A DNA stretch of 8,943 nucleotides from Gemmatimonadota bacterium. Lineage in GTDB: Bacteria; GCA-2686955. Positions 1 to 7,202 of the stretch are shown here, piece after piece; position 1 is the stretch's first letter, and each line of letters begins with the position of its first letter. The position numbers were made by a program, and so were the translations under genes. The notes under the pieces are model-generated. The model was not told where the DNA came from. It worked only from the letters and a program-made list of their open reading frames with translations, and did not search any database. Location of the stretch: assembly GCA_002686955.1 (NCBI GenBank), contig NYZA01000147.1:1-8943 (forward strand). The letters are read 5' to 3'.

Positions 1-290
1 CCATCACCGCGGACAATGGAACCGAGTTCCACTCCTATCGGAAGGTGGAGGAGGCCACCGGGGTGAGCTACTACTTTGCGACGCCTCACCATGCGTGGGA
101 GCGCGGGACCAACGAAAACACCAATGGTCTGATCCGACAGTACCTGCCCAAGAGAACCAGCATGGAGCACATCACCCAGATCCACTGCAACCGAATTGCC
201 AAGATCCTCAACTCACGACCAAGAAAGAGACTCGGCTACCGTACCCCGGAGGAGGTGTTCCATGACGAACGCAACCTGGTGCACTTCTAA
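1..290 (+). CDS. IS30-family transposase, C-terminal part (cut by the window edge)
   Basis: The reading frame is open from base 3 to the TAA at 288-290 and begins inside the catalytic core, so the true start lies to the left. It shows the second catalytic Asp in ITADNGTEF and the catalytic Glu in the block ERGTNENTNGLIRQYLPK, followed by the conserved end LNSRPRKRLGYRTPEEVF. This order and spacing are typical of the IS30 DDE integrase-type core (rve). The protein would cut and join the ends of its insertion sequence. About 95 C-terminal residues are present and none is broken, so this copy could be active. It faces the truncated 3' end of the minus-strand subtilase gene, which suggests the element inserted into or next to that gene. 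Family assignment is secure; the exact IS name cannot be given. Confidence 0.92.
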   Translation, partial: ITADNGTEFHSYRKVEEATGVSYYFATPHHAWERGTNENTNGLIRQYLPKRTSMEHITQIHCNRIAKILNSRPRKRLGYRTPEEVFHDERNLVHF

Positions 291-300
291 CTTGAACCTA
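1..300 (+). mobile_element. Right-hand end of an IS30-family insertion sequence
   Basis: The element is inferred from the transposase at 1-290. In IS30-family elements the terminal inverted repeat normally lies within a few tens of bases of the transposase stop, so the boundary should fall close to 290-330. The left end is outside the window, so neither the inverted repeat nor a target duplication can be confirmed and the right boundary given is approximate. Confidence 0.5.
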
Positions 301-314
301 AGGGTCGTAGGATT

Positions 315-1284
315 TCAGCAAAACGACATTGTGCACCGGAACATCAATATCGAGTACCACTTTCCGGATACCGCGCTATCGATCGACAGGGTCCGGGCCG
401 AGAGCTTCGATGTTCCCGTTCTCGATCTCTCGGAGGTGTGGCCCTGCGGCGTGAGGTCGTGGATCATGATCGAGAAGGGGGCGGCCGCGTTGTCGGCTTT
501 CTCGCCCGGTTCGAGATCGCCGAGCTGGGTGGCCGGGTTGTCGATCCGCATGAATTTGTCGCGCGACGCGACACGTACATTTGCATCGTACGCCGCTCTG
601 CCGCCGATATTGCGCAAGGCGAGAGTCATTTGACCAAGCTCGCCCGGCACGAGAAGGTGGTTGCTGTTCCCGAAGGGGAAAGGATCATCGATCGCGAGCT
701 CGGTGATCACCAGCCAGGGCCGATCGGGGTCGGGCGTTGCGGCCAGCACCAACGACACATCCAGACGTCCCCAACCGAAATCGGCGTTGGGATAGGGCTC
801 CCCCAAGCTGGGCCGCACAGTGTGGTCGAGCAAGAGATTGTAGAGAATGGCCGGCGTCAACAAGGGGTTGCGCTGGCAGAGGATGGCTACCGCCCCGGCC
901 AAATGTGGTGTGGCCACGGAGGTGCCGCTCCAGGAATCGTAGCGGTTGCCGGGGAGCGCGGAGCGAGCCGATTCTCCCGGCGCGGAGAGATCGGGCTTGA
1001 TCGGGTTCCAATCGTCTCGATGCCAAGTCGAGGGATCGGTCCAGGGACGTCGGGTGGGGGCGGGGCCGCGCGAAGAGAAGCCGGCGATCTGGTCCTGGGA
1101 GTAGGTCGCCCCGACGCCCAACGCGACGGAGTAGTTGCCCGGCGTCAAAGCGGTACCGGGGTTGGGACCGGTATTGCCGTTCGCGACGATCGGCAAGATG
1201 CCGATAGCGTTGTAGGTCTCGAAGATCTCCCAGAAGAAAGTATCGGTTCAGTCGAGAGATGCCCAGGAGTGGGAGACGGCGCGA
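315..1284 (-). pseudogene. Subtilisin-like serine peptidase (S8), truncated, with an in-frame stop
   Basis: The frame reads RAVSHSWASLD, a TGA at 1248-1250, then TDTFFWEIFETYNAIGILP and on to a TGA at 315-317. It carries the oxyanion-hole Asn region (PIVANGNTGP) and the catalytic Ser block SWSGTSVATPHLAG (Ser codon near 918-920), both diagnostic of family S8. The catalytic Asp (DTG/DSG) and His (HGT) blocks that should precede RAVSHSW are absent. After the catalytic domain comes a beta-rich segment (MTLALRNIGGRAAYDANVRV) resembling CARDB/APHP-type domains of secreted proteases. From about base 445 the frame becomes family-untypical, and a different frame looks protein-like up to base 301, next to the IS30 end. 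With two of the three catalytic residues missing and a nonsense codon, an active protease is not expected. Members are usually exported. A TTG at 1196 could start a short downstream piece. Confidence 0.75.
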
Positions 1285-1750
1285 ATTCGGAATCGAAGAG
1301 TCGCCCGAGCCGGGCCAAGTGGCCCTCCCGCCCCACGAAAGTGGTCGCGCGCTCCGGAATGATCGATGGCGGCACGGCTGCGCCGCATTGGAAGCGATAG
1401 CCGACGCTGTGCACTGTGAGCACATGAAGCGGCGCGGAGGGATCGACCTCGATCTTGGCGCGCAGCCGCTGCACCGTCGAGTCGAGCGTCCGGGTCACGA
1501 CGCCGGGCCCGTAGCCTCAGACCTCCCCCAAGAGCAGCTCGCGCGGCAGCTCGACCTCCGGGTGCTCCGCGAAATAGGCCAGAAGCGCCGCCTCCTTGGT
1601 GGTCAGGCGGATCTGATCGTCGGCCCGCGCGACGACGCCCGCTTTCAAATCGACCGTGCAGCCGGTGAGACGGATCGGCGTCTCTCCTTTCGAACGCTCA
1701 AGAGAGAAAGCGCTACGGATTCTCCAACACCTCCACCATTCTGTCGACAC
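1283..1750 (-). pseudogene. OmpR/PhoB-type winged-helix DNA-binding segment with a TGA at the conserved Trp
   Basis: The segment reads IRLTGCTVDLKAGVV, TKEAALLAYFAEHPEVELP, LLLGEV, TGA (1517-1519), GYGPGVVTRTLDSTVQRLR and HSVGYRFQC. This is a complete Trans_reg_C winged helix: N-terminal strands, the helix with the recognition turn, and the C-terminal wing ending in VGYRF. OmpR relatives have Glu-Val-Trp-Gly-Tyr at the TGA, so a TGG to TGA change is the simplest explanation; the frame is otherwise continuous. After the wing comes FVGREGHLARLGRLF, which resembles the first residues of an ATPase/NB-ARC-type domain, but no P-loop follows. Instead the subtilase segment begins one base out of frame at about 1284. 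The start is unclear: GTG at 1750 opens the frame, while the better ribosome-binding sequence (AAAGGAG, 1684-1690) sits 8-9 bases before an ATC codon that may be a decayed start. Confidence 0.65.
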
Positions 1751-1842
1751 CTTTTCGCGCCGTCAGGCCGTGATCTCTTCAGGTGGGCCAAGACCCACAA
1801 AGCCAGAGTTGCCCCGGCGGACCACGCGGCAATTGTCGTCAT
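1645..1842 (-). CDS. Possible small membrane ORF overlapping the M14 gene stop
   Basis: The ATG at 1840-1842 shares a base with the M14 stop (TGATG), a classic translational-coupling arrangement. The first 25 residues, MTTIAAWSAGATLALWVLAH then LKRSR, look like one short membrane segment followed by basic residues. The remaining 40 residues are low-complexity and overlap the winged-helix frame from 1750 downward, so the ORF may really end earlier or be spurious. Curiously the M14 protein also begins MTTIA-W. No family is recognised. It could also be a displaced C-terminal membrane anchor of the carboxypeptidase. Support is weak. Confidence 0.25.
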   Translation of the reverse strand: MTTIAAWSAGATLALWVLAHLKRSRPDGAKRCRQNGGGVGESVALSLLSVRKERRRSVSPAARSI

Positions 1843-3343
1843 CAGGGTGTGACCAAGCTCCCCGCGATGCTGTGATCGCCGCCCAAATCGGGATCGATGT
1901 AGTAGCCGATCGCGTAGGAGCTGACCTCGGTCTGCAAAACCCCGTCGAAACGCTCGGCCACGCCCGCGGCGGTGGGCAGGGCGGTGGCGAAGGTGAACAG
2001 CCCGGTGTTCGCCCCGGTCTCGTCGAGAACCACCCTCTCCCGATCGTCCGTCACATGATCGAGCACCAACACCGTCAGCGACTCCACCGCCAGAGGATCG
2101 AGGTTCTGATCCGGCTCGTCGAGAGTGAAAACGACCGGCTCGCCGATCGCCACGATCGATTGTTCCTCGGTGATCGCGTAGCCGGTGTCGTGCATCGCGC
2201 GAATGTACGAGACACCCGACTCGCGCAGCACCTCCTCGTCACGGCTACCGACATAGTATTCCGGCGTGTGCACTGTCCAGCCGAGCCAACGATAGACCTC
2301 CACCCGGGCCATGCCCACGGTGCCGCCGCTCTCGTACCAGGCCGAATGGCTCGGGTTGTATGCAGTGACATAGTTTGTGTCTTTGAGCGACTCGAGATAT
2401 GCGGCCTCACCGGCGACCGCGGGCGGAATCCCCTCGGCGTAGCGGTATCCGCCATCGGTGTCTGGAGATCGCCGACGATTCGGATAGTGCGCTGGTGGGG
2501 CAACCCGGCGAGATCGTTCTGTACGATCCAGGTTTCCGGCTCTTGCCATGCCTGCGGCCCCGACGCGGACCAGTTGCGATTGAGATCGACCCCGTGCGCA
2601 TTGGTTCGATCGTCGAAGTAGGCGCCGTCCGGATTGATCATGGGGTAAACTACCCAACGCACCTGTTCGGTCTCTTTCGCGTCAGGCTGGGTGGGCCCGC
2701 GCCCGAGCAGATAGTCGATCAACCCCTCGAAAACGAAGCTCGACGCCCACTCGTCGCCATGCTGGCGAATCAGCAACACGACCGTCGGTTTGATGAAGGC
2801 CGGCATGATGGCGCTCTTGTCGTCGAAGACGAGCCGCTCGATCGGGCGCCCCATAACGGAGCTGCCGAGCTCGGTCAACTCGAGGCGAGGGTCGGAGGGA
2901 AGGGTGGACATGAAGGCCTGATGATCGGCATAGCTGTAGGAAGATGTCTCGTCGCTCGGGGGAGCGGGGGGGGGCGTTGGATAGAGCGCGACACGCTCCC
3001 GATTCCGGCGCAAAAGCAGGTCCACTTCGAGCCGCTCGTCAGTGGAAGAGGAGGCTGCGTTGAGCGTGCTCATCCGGCCCGGCTCTTCCCAGAGGCGCGC
3101 TCCCCAATCATCCCCCATCCCCTCGAAGACCAGGTGAAGCTCGGTGCCGATCGGGCCGACGATTTCGATTCTTGGCCGGCAGATCCGGGGGTTTTCGCGG
3201 GTCCGCACGATTACCGATCGGTCGCCTCCCCGCTCGAAGGCGAGCGCACTCCCCGATTCGGTCATGTCGTGGACCGTCAGCGGATCGGAGAACCACCCAC
3301 TCGCCAGGCGAAGCGCGGCGATGCTCCAGGCGATGGTGGTCAT
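1842..3343 (-). pseudogene. M14-family zinc carboxypeptidase, frameshifted at a zinc ligand
   Basis: The product begins at ATG 3341-3343, with AGGAG 11 bases upstream. Residues 1-120 are a beta-rich N-terminal region with a weak hydrophobic start. The M14 domain shows zinc ligands His195 and Glu198 (RQHGDEWASS) and the substrate-binding Asn-Arg pair (HGVDLNRNW, Arg256). At 2462-2463 one base is missing. Adding a C or T there changes DLQTP to DLHDTDGGYRYAEG, restoring the third zinc ligand (His294) and the downstream frame; the restored protein is about 500 residues. Glu362 in HTPEYYVG, 68 residues later, fits the catalytic Glu. The last 100 residues (FTLDEPDQNLDP, LDETGANTGLFT) form a repeat-type beta domain seen in secreted proteins. 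As read, translation shifts and loses the third ligand and the catalytic Glu. The gene lies 55 bases after the radical SAM stop on the same strand, so one transcript is likely. Confidence 0.85.
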
Positions 3344-3398
3344 GGCGGTGCGGGCTCCTGAGTGGTGTCTTGCGTGGTCCTCCCACTATAGCCTCGCT

Positions 3399-5086
3399 TC
3401 AGGCGGCCGAGACAGCGTCGGGCGCCGGCGGTTCGGCCTCGGCCATCAGACCTGCTTCGAATCGTCCCGCCGGGTATCGCGTCACGATCGTACGCGGCTG
3501 GATCCCGTCCCCCAGCAAGCGCACGCGCAGCTTCCAACGCAGGGTCAGCGCGTGCAGCACGGCGATCGCCGCCATCTCCTTCATGCCGCGGGGGCCGAAG
3601 GCGCGTTTGAGCCGCGCTTCGAGGGCGCGCGCCCGCTCCCGTTCGAGCTCGTTCACCGCGTGGCGGGCCATCACCGGCACCATCAGCCCGTATTCGCGGG
3701 CCTGGCGCTCGCAGTTGCGCATGCGCGTGTCGAGACACTCATCCAGCGCCGGCATCGCCGCCAGTCGTTCGTAACCTCGTAGCGAGGTTTCGGCGACCCG
3801 CAGCATCGAGCTCGAGTTCGCGCTGTAGTCCTGAGCGAATGCCTTTTCGATCCACCGCTCCGGCTCCGGGGCGCTGAAGGCGGGGTGACGCGAGACCAGC
3901 TCCTTCTGCCCGTGCCACTCCTCGAAGGGCAGATCGTCGCGCAGCAGCCCGCGGTGCTGATGCTCCCGGTAGAGCTTGGTCACGGGCAGCGGAATCAGCA
4001 ACATGAATTGCACGAAGTCGGCCTCGAGCTCCACCAGATAATCGATGTCCTCCGGCATATTCTCCGGCGTGTGATGCTCCATGCAGAGGATGCCCGAAGC
4101 GAGCACCGAAATGCCGCGATTGCGCAGCTCGCGGACCAGCGCCTTGCCATCGATGCCGACATTTTTCTTGAAGGCGGACTGTCGGCTGCGCGATTCGAAA
4201 CCGATCCAGACCATCGTCACCCCGAGGCGCACCAGATTGTCGAGACCGAAGGCGGTGATCGCCTCGGCGGATGAGAAGATATGGAAGCGGAAGAAACGCT
4301 TTTCTCGCTCCATCTCTTCGACCAGGGCCAGCGCCCGTTCGCGGTCTTTCAGGAAGTTTTCGTCCATCACGAAAAAACCGTCGGTTCCTCGCTCGTCGGC
4401 AATGCGGCGCGCCGTCTCGAAGAGCTCGCGTCCCGTGCCGAGAAAAGGTGTGTAGCGCAGCCCGAAATAGTGCGATGTGCAGCAGAAGTTGCAACCGTTG
4501 ACGCAACCGACACCGGGCACCAGCAGACTCGATGTGTTGCCTAATAGCGGCACGCCGAAGATGCTCATCCGTTCGGTGCTGGGCAGCGATGGGTGCACCA
4601 GCGGCGCGAAGGGATTCTGACCGAGGTGACGCCGCAGCCAGCGAATCCCCTCGCCCTTGACGACATGATCGCATTCGATCAGCTCTTCGACCCCTTCGAT
4701 CGCCGCGCCGTGCCCCCCGAGCACGATCTCGGTCCCGGGAGAGATCTCGCGCACCAAACGCGCCATCTCCCGCGCCTTGACGAAATTCGGCGTGATGAAC
4801 GAAATCCCGACGATGTCGTAGCCGCGCCGCAGCTCGCGCGCGAAACGTTCGCGGCTCGGAAAATCGAGCACCGTCACATCGGCGTCGATATTTTCAGCGA
4901 GAAAATATAGCCCGAAGGAGCGGTGATGAAAGCGAAACGACGCCGCGCCCTGCCCCTCGTGACCTGGTTGTGAAAGAGCTCCATGATGTTCTCTTTGCGG
5001 CCGAACTCGTCGTCCACCCCGAAGGGGCCGAAAACACCGCTGAGAAGGATGCGGCGGGGGGTCTGGGCGGGGGGCAGGGCGCTCAT
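3399..5086 (-). CDS. B12-binding-type radical SAM protein (one frameshift near the N-terminus)
   Basis: The start is ATG 5084-5086, preceded by AGGAG with 6 bases of spacing. The N-terminal block RRILLSGVFGPFGVDDEFGR and the following MELFHNQVT match a radical SAM subfamily with a Rossmann-like cobalamin-binding-type domain (YDIVGISFITPNFVKAREMA; VLGGHGAAI). I see no DxHxxG cobalamin-ligand motif, so cobalamin binding is uncertain. The radical SAM cluster motif is complete: VPGVGCVNGCNFCCTSHYFG with Cys195, Cys199 and Cys202 (CxxxCxxC). After NQVT the frame breaks at about 4958; one extra G gives NQVTEGQGAASFRFHH and an uninterrupted protein of about 562 residues ending at 3399. Such proteins use a 4Fe-4S cluster and S-adenosylmethionine for radical chemistry. 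The substrate is unknown. A carboxypeptidase gene follows 55 bases downstream. The single deletion could be real or an assembly error. Confidence 0.85.
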
Positions 5087-5157
5087 TCTCGACTCCTGTC
5101 GTGGCCATCGCGACCGTCATGGACCGATGGGATGGCGGGAGTCTCGAACGGTCTATG

Positions 5158-5707
5158 TCATGGGCGTGTCATGGCGGGCGGCCCTTTCGTCGATCGGGGG
5201 GATGGGATGGGGGCGACGTGCGGGATCCGGCACTCGACCATGCGAGCCACGCATGCGCGGTGGCCGCGAATGGTGAGGGGCTGGGTGTGGGCCAGGTAGG
5301 CTTGCCGCGCGTCGGTTTTCGAGATGAGGCGATTGATCAGGGGTCGATCCTCGCTGCCCGCCAGGTAGAAGGGGTCGAGGGAGTAGGTCTGCGGAATGTT
5401 CAAGCCGTTCCGGTAGCCGCCGAAGCTCTCGTTGACATCCCATTTGGTAGTAAGACGAGCTGCCCCGGAACCGAACCCCCACGCCGTCGTAGGGAACACC
5501 GTCCACGACCAGATCCGCGACGATGTAGATCTCTTCCTCCTTTAGTTCGCGCGCAACTGCGCCCACCAATCGGGTTGCGCGAAGCTCAGGTCGAGATTCC
5601 GGAGCACCGTCTCGTCATAGAGATCGGGAGGCGTCATGCCCGTGGCGGCTTCCGACATGCTTGAGAAAATGAGGAAGAAGAGGCGTCCAGCCCGCTCGAA
5701 TGTTCAT
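5158..5707 (-). pseudogene. CotH-like protein remnant, several frameshifts and a large internal deletion
   Basis: ATG 5705-5707 follows AAGGAGA with 5 bases of spacing. The pieces read in order as: MNIRAGWT, then (one base shifted) LFFLIFSSMSEAATG, a signal peptide; TPPDLYDETVLRNLDLSF and AQPDWWAQLRAN; then, shifted again at about 5548, KEEEIYIVADLVVDG and VGVRFRGSSSYYQ, the N-terminal CotH block; then, from 5445 in another frame, WDVNESFGGYRNGLN, SLDPFYLAG, RPLINRLI and ARQAYLAH, the C-terminal CotH block. CotH proteins are kinase-fold proteins, often exported. Family members have several hundred residues between these blocks, so the middle, including most of the kinase core, is gone. Inserting one base in AACTAAAG turns the TAA into Tyr-Lys, a family-typical reading. 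After AYLAH the family match stops and a dispersed repeat begins at 5259. Confidence 0.7.
5209..5259 (+). repeat. Dispersed repeat, copy 1
   Basis: This 51-base stretch matches the stretch at 8554-8604 read on the other strand. Shared blocks, in order and with the same spacing: GGGGGCG, TGCG, TCCGGCACTCGACCA, GAGCCACGC, TGCGCG. By eye 41 of 51 positions agree with no gaps. It lies at the broken 3' end of the CotH remnant, in reverse orientation to that gene. Confidence 0.6.
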
Positions 5708-6038
5708 CGTGGTCTCCTTGGGGTCGGCGAAGAAACAACTCCCGTGCTTGCACCCCTTTGCACCGCATCGGCGCGCAAGCCCGGGGAGCTGCTTCCGCGC
5801 CGGCGCTTGGACCCGAAACGGGGCACTCCGTCGGAGAGACGAGCGCGCTTCGAACGGGATCCTACGCAGTAGTCGCGCCTCGAGCGTTTTTTGATACGTG
5901 CGGTGAGCGCTCCCGGGCAGCGATGGTCTCCATTCAGCGCTATGGGAGAGGGTTCGGCTCTCGGGGCGATCGCGCCGGAAAACTCCTCCCGTGGCTGTTA
6001 CAATTCAGCACGGACCCCCTGCGAAGGAGAGGCTACTG
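5708..6038. other. Divergent intergenic region between the CotH remnant and the beta-helix gene
   Basis: The region holds 331 bases with no convincing coding frame. Near its left end are two copies of TTGCACC 10 bases apart (5748-5754 and 5758-5764), the first part of a small palindrome GTGCTTGCAC, possibly a regulator site. A run of six T (5887-5892) follows a 3-bp CGC/GCG stem and is too weak to call a terminator. The promoter candidate for the beta-helix gene lies at its right end. Confidence 0.5.
5996..6004 (+). promoter_or_regulatory. Candidate extended -10 promoter element for the beta-helix gene
   Basis: The nonamer TGTTACAAT is an extended -10 box (TGn then TACAAT, 5 of 6 to the consensus) in otherwise GC-rich DNA. 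It lies 34 bases before the ATG at 6039. No good -35 box is found 16-18 bases upstream, which fits an extended -10 promoter. This is a sequence match only. Confidence 0.4.
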
Positions 6039-7121
6039 ATGGGCTACCGAGCGTTCATTTTCACCGCCGCCCTGGCCGCGTGCGCGCATGCCGCGATCAT
6101 CCGTGTGCCAGGAGACCAGCCGACAATCCAAGCCGGTCTCGATTCGGCGAGTGAAGGCGATACCGTGCTGGTCGCTTCCGGCACTTACACGGGCGCGGGC
6201 AACAGAAACCTCGATTTCCGGGGCCGGGACTTGGTCCTGGAATCGGAAGCGGGCGCTGAAGCCACAGTGATCGACTGTGAGAGAGCTGGGAGGGGACTCT
6301 CCTTCCACAGCGGCGAGACAGCGGCGTCGGTGGTGAATGGTTTCACCATTGCTGCCGGCATGGCGCGCGAGGGCGGTGGAGTCGCCTGTCTCTCGTCGAA
6401 TCCAACCTTCACCGACTGCACGATCACGAATAACAGCGCGGAATCCGGCGGTGGAGTCGCCTGTCACTCGTCGAATCCAACCCTCACCGACTGCACGATC
6501 ACGAATAACAGCGCGGAATCCGGCGGTGGAGTCGCCTGTCTCTCGTCGAATCCAACCCTCATCACCTGCAGAATCGCGGCCAACACCGTCGAGATGGGCG
6601 GAGGCGGGATGGGTTGCATCTTCTCCAGTCCAGCCCTCACGGGTTGCACGATCACAGGCAACACAACCACTTATAGCCACGGCGGCGCGATCGCATTGTT
6701 CGAGAGCTTACCGAGGCTCACCAACTGCACGATCAATGGGAACAGCGCGACCAACGGCAGCGGTGGGAGCCTTTGGATCTTCGACAGCAACCCGAGCCTG
6801 ACCAACTGCATCCTCTGGGGGAACGAACCGGACGAGATTTCCGGGGCCCACCACTATCCCGGCGATCCGAGGATCAGGTACTGCGACGTCGAAGGGGGCT
6901 GGGACGATGTCGGCAACATCAACGTTGATCCACTCTTCGTCTCCATCCCGGGGTTCTCCAACCTCTTACGCCCCGGCTCCCCCTGCATCGATGCCGGCGA
7001 TCCCTCGATCTCGGACGGGGTCGGCGACTGGCATCCACGCTGGCCAGACTGGTATCCGAACGGGGCGAGATCGGACATGGGTGCGTATGGTGGACCGGGC
7101 AATGCGAGGTGGCTGCCCTAG
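6039..7121 (+). CDS. Secreted right-handed parallel beta-helix repeat protein
   Basis: The chosen ATG (6039) has AAGGAGA at 6024-6030 with 8 bases of spacing and begins a clear signal peptide (MGYRAFIFTAALAACAHA), which an earlier GTG at 5991 would bury. The 360-residue product continues IIRVPGDQPTIQAGLDSA and GDTVLVASGTYTG, the usual opening of pectate-lyase-like beta-helix proteins. The middle consists of coils of about 25 residues (GGGVACLSSNPTLTDC, TITNNSAES), with Cys and Asn ladders. The C-terminus has NVDPLFV, SPCIDAGDPS and DMGAYGGPG, the choice-of-anchor-Q type end. It has no visible sorting tail or catalytic triad, so it is probably a structural or glycan-binding extracellular protein rather than a proven enzyme. 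It appears monocistronic: its neighbours are divergent on the left and convergent on the right. Confidence 0.92.
   Translation: MGYRAFIFTAALAACAHAAIIRVPGDQPTIQAGLDSASEGDTVLVASGTYTGAGNRNLDFRGRDLVLESEAGAEATVIDCERAGRGLSFHSGETAASVVNGFTIAAGMAREGGGVACLSSNPTFTDCTITNNSAESGGGVACHSSNPTLTDCTITNNSAESGGGVACLSSNPTLITCRIAANTVEMGGGGMGCIFSSPALTGCTITGNTTTYSHGGAIALFESLPRLTNCTINGNSATNGSGGSLWIFDSNPSLTNCILWGNEPDEISGAHHYPGDPRIRYCDVEGGWDDVGNINVDPLFVSIPGFSNLLRPGSPCIDAGDPSISDGVGDWHPRWPDWYPNGARSDMGAYGGPGNARWLP
6372..6596 (+). repeat. Tandem 75-bp repeats encoding beta-helix coils
   Basis: Three head-to-tail units start at 6372, 6447 and 6522 with the anchor GGCGGTGGAGTCGCCTGT. Units 1 and 2 differ at only two bases. 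Unit 3 matches the first half and diverges from about 6560 on. Each unit is one 25-residue coil of the beta-helix. More diverged coils follow to about 6820. Confidence 0.9.
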
Positions 7122-7139
7122 CCCGACTTTACCGCCCCC

Positions 7140-7156
7140 CGCGCGCACGCGTTTTT
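7140..7156 (+). terminator. Weak candidate terminator after the beta-helix gene
   Basis: CGCG (7140-7143), a CGCA loop and CGCG (7148-7151) can form a 4-bp stem, followed at once by five T. It starts 18 bases after the stop codon. The stem is short, so a Rho-independent terminator is possible but not certain. The second hairpin nearby (CCGCG/CGCGG, 7181-7198) lacks a T run. The converging ATPase gene stops at 7203. Confidence 0.35.
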
Positions 7157-7202
7157 CTATAGAGTGCTCGCCCTACTGCTCCGCGGTCTCGTTCGCGGCG
7201 AA

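Noticed and set aside
438-1400. Long plus-strand open frame opposite the subtilase
   Set aside because: It is a GC-rich shadow: Arg/Gly/Val-rich with no recognisable motif, while the minus strand holds the S8 catalytic blocks.
2399-3361. Long plus-strand open frame opposite the M14 gene
   Set aside because: The minus strand carries the zinc-binding and NRNW motifs; the plus-strand product has no family-like blocks.
3739-4674. Open minus-strand frame inside the radical SAM gene
   Set aside because: It is an alternative frame of the same strand, composed of Arg/Ala/Gly repeats; the Cys motif lies in the other frame.
5748-5764. Two TTGCACC words 10 bases apart as a firm operator
   Set aside because: The words are short and could be chance; kept only as a note in the intergenic entry.
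5887-5892. T-run after CGCCTCGAGCG as a terminator
   Set aside because: Only a 3-bp stem can form, and no gene ends just upstream on that strand.
6372-6596. Regularly spaced repeats as a CRISPR array
   Set aside because: The units are contiguous and coding with no unique spacers, and they encode beta-helix coils.
6033-6680. Minus-strand open frame opposite the beta-helix gene with repeated segments
   Set aside because: Its repetition only mirrors the 75-bp coils of the plus-strand gene.
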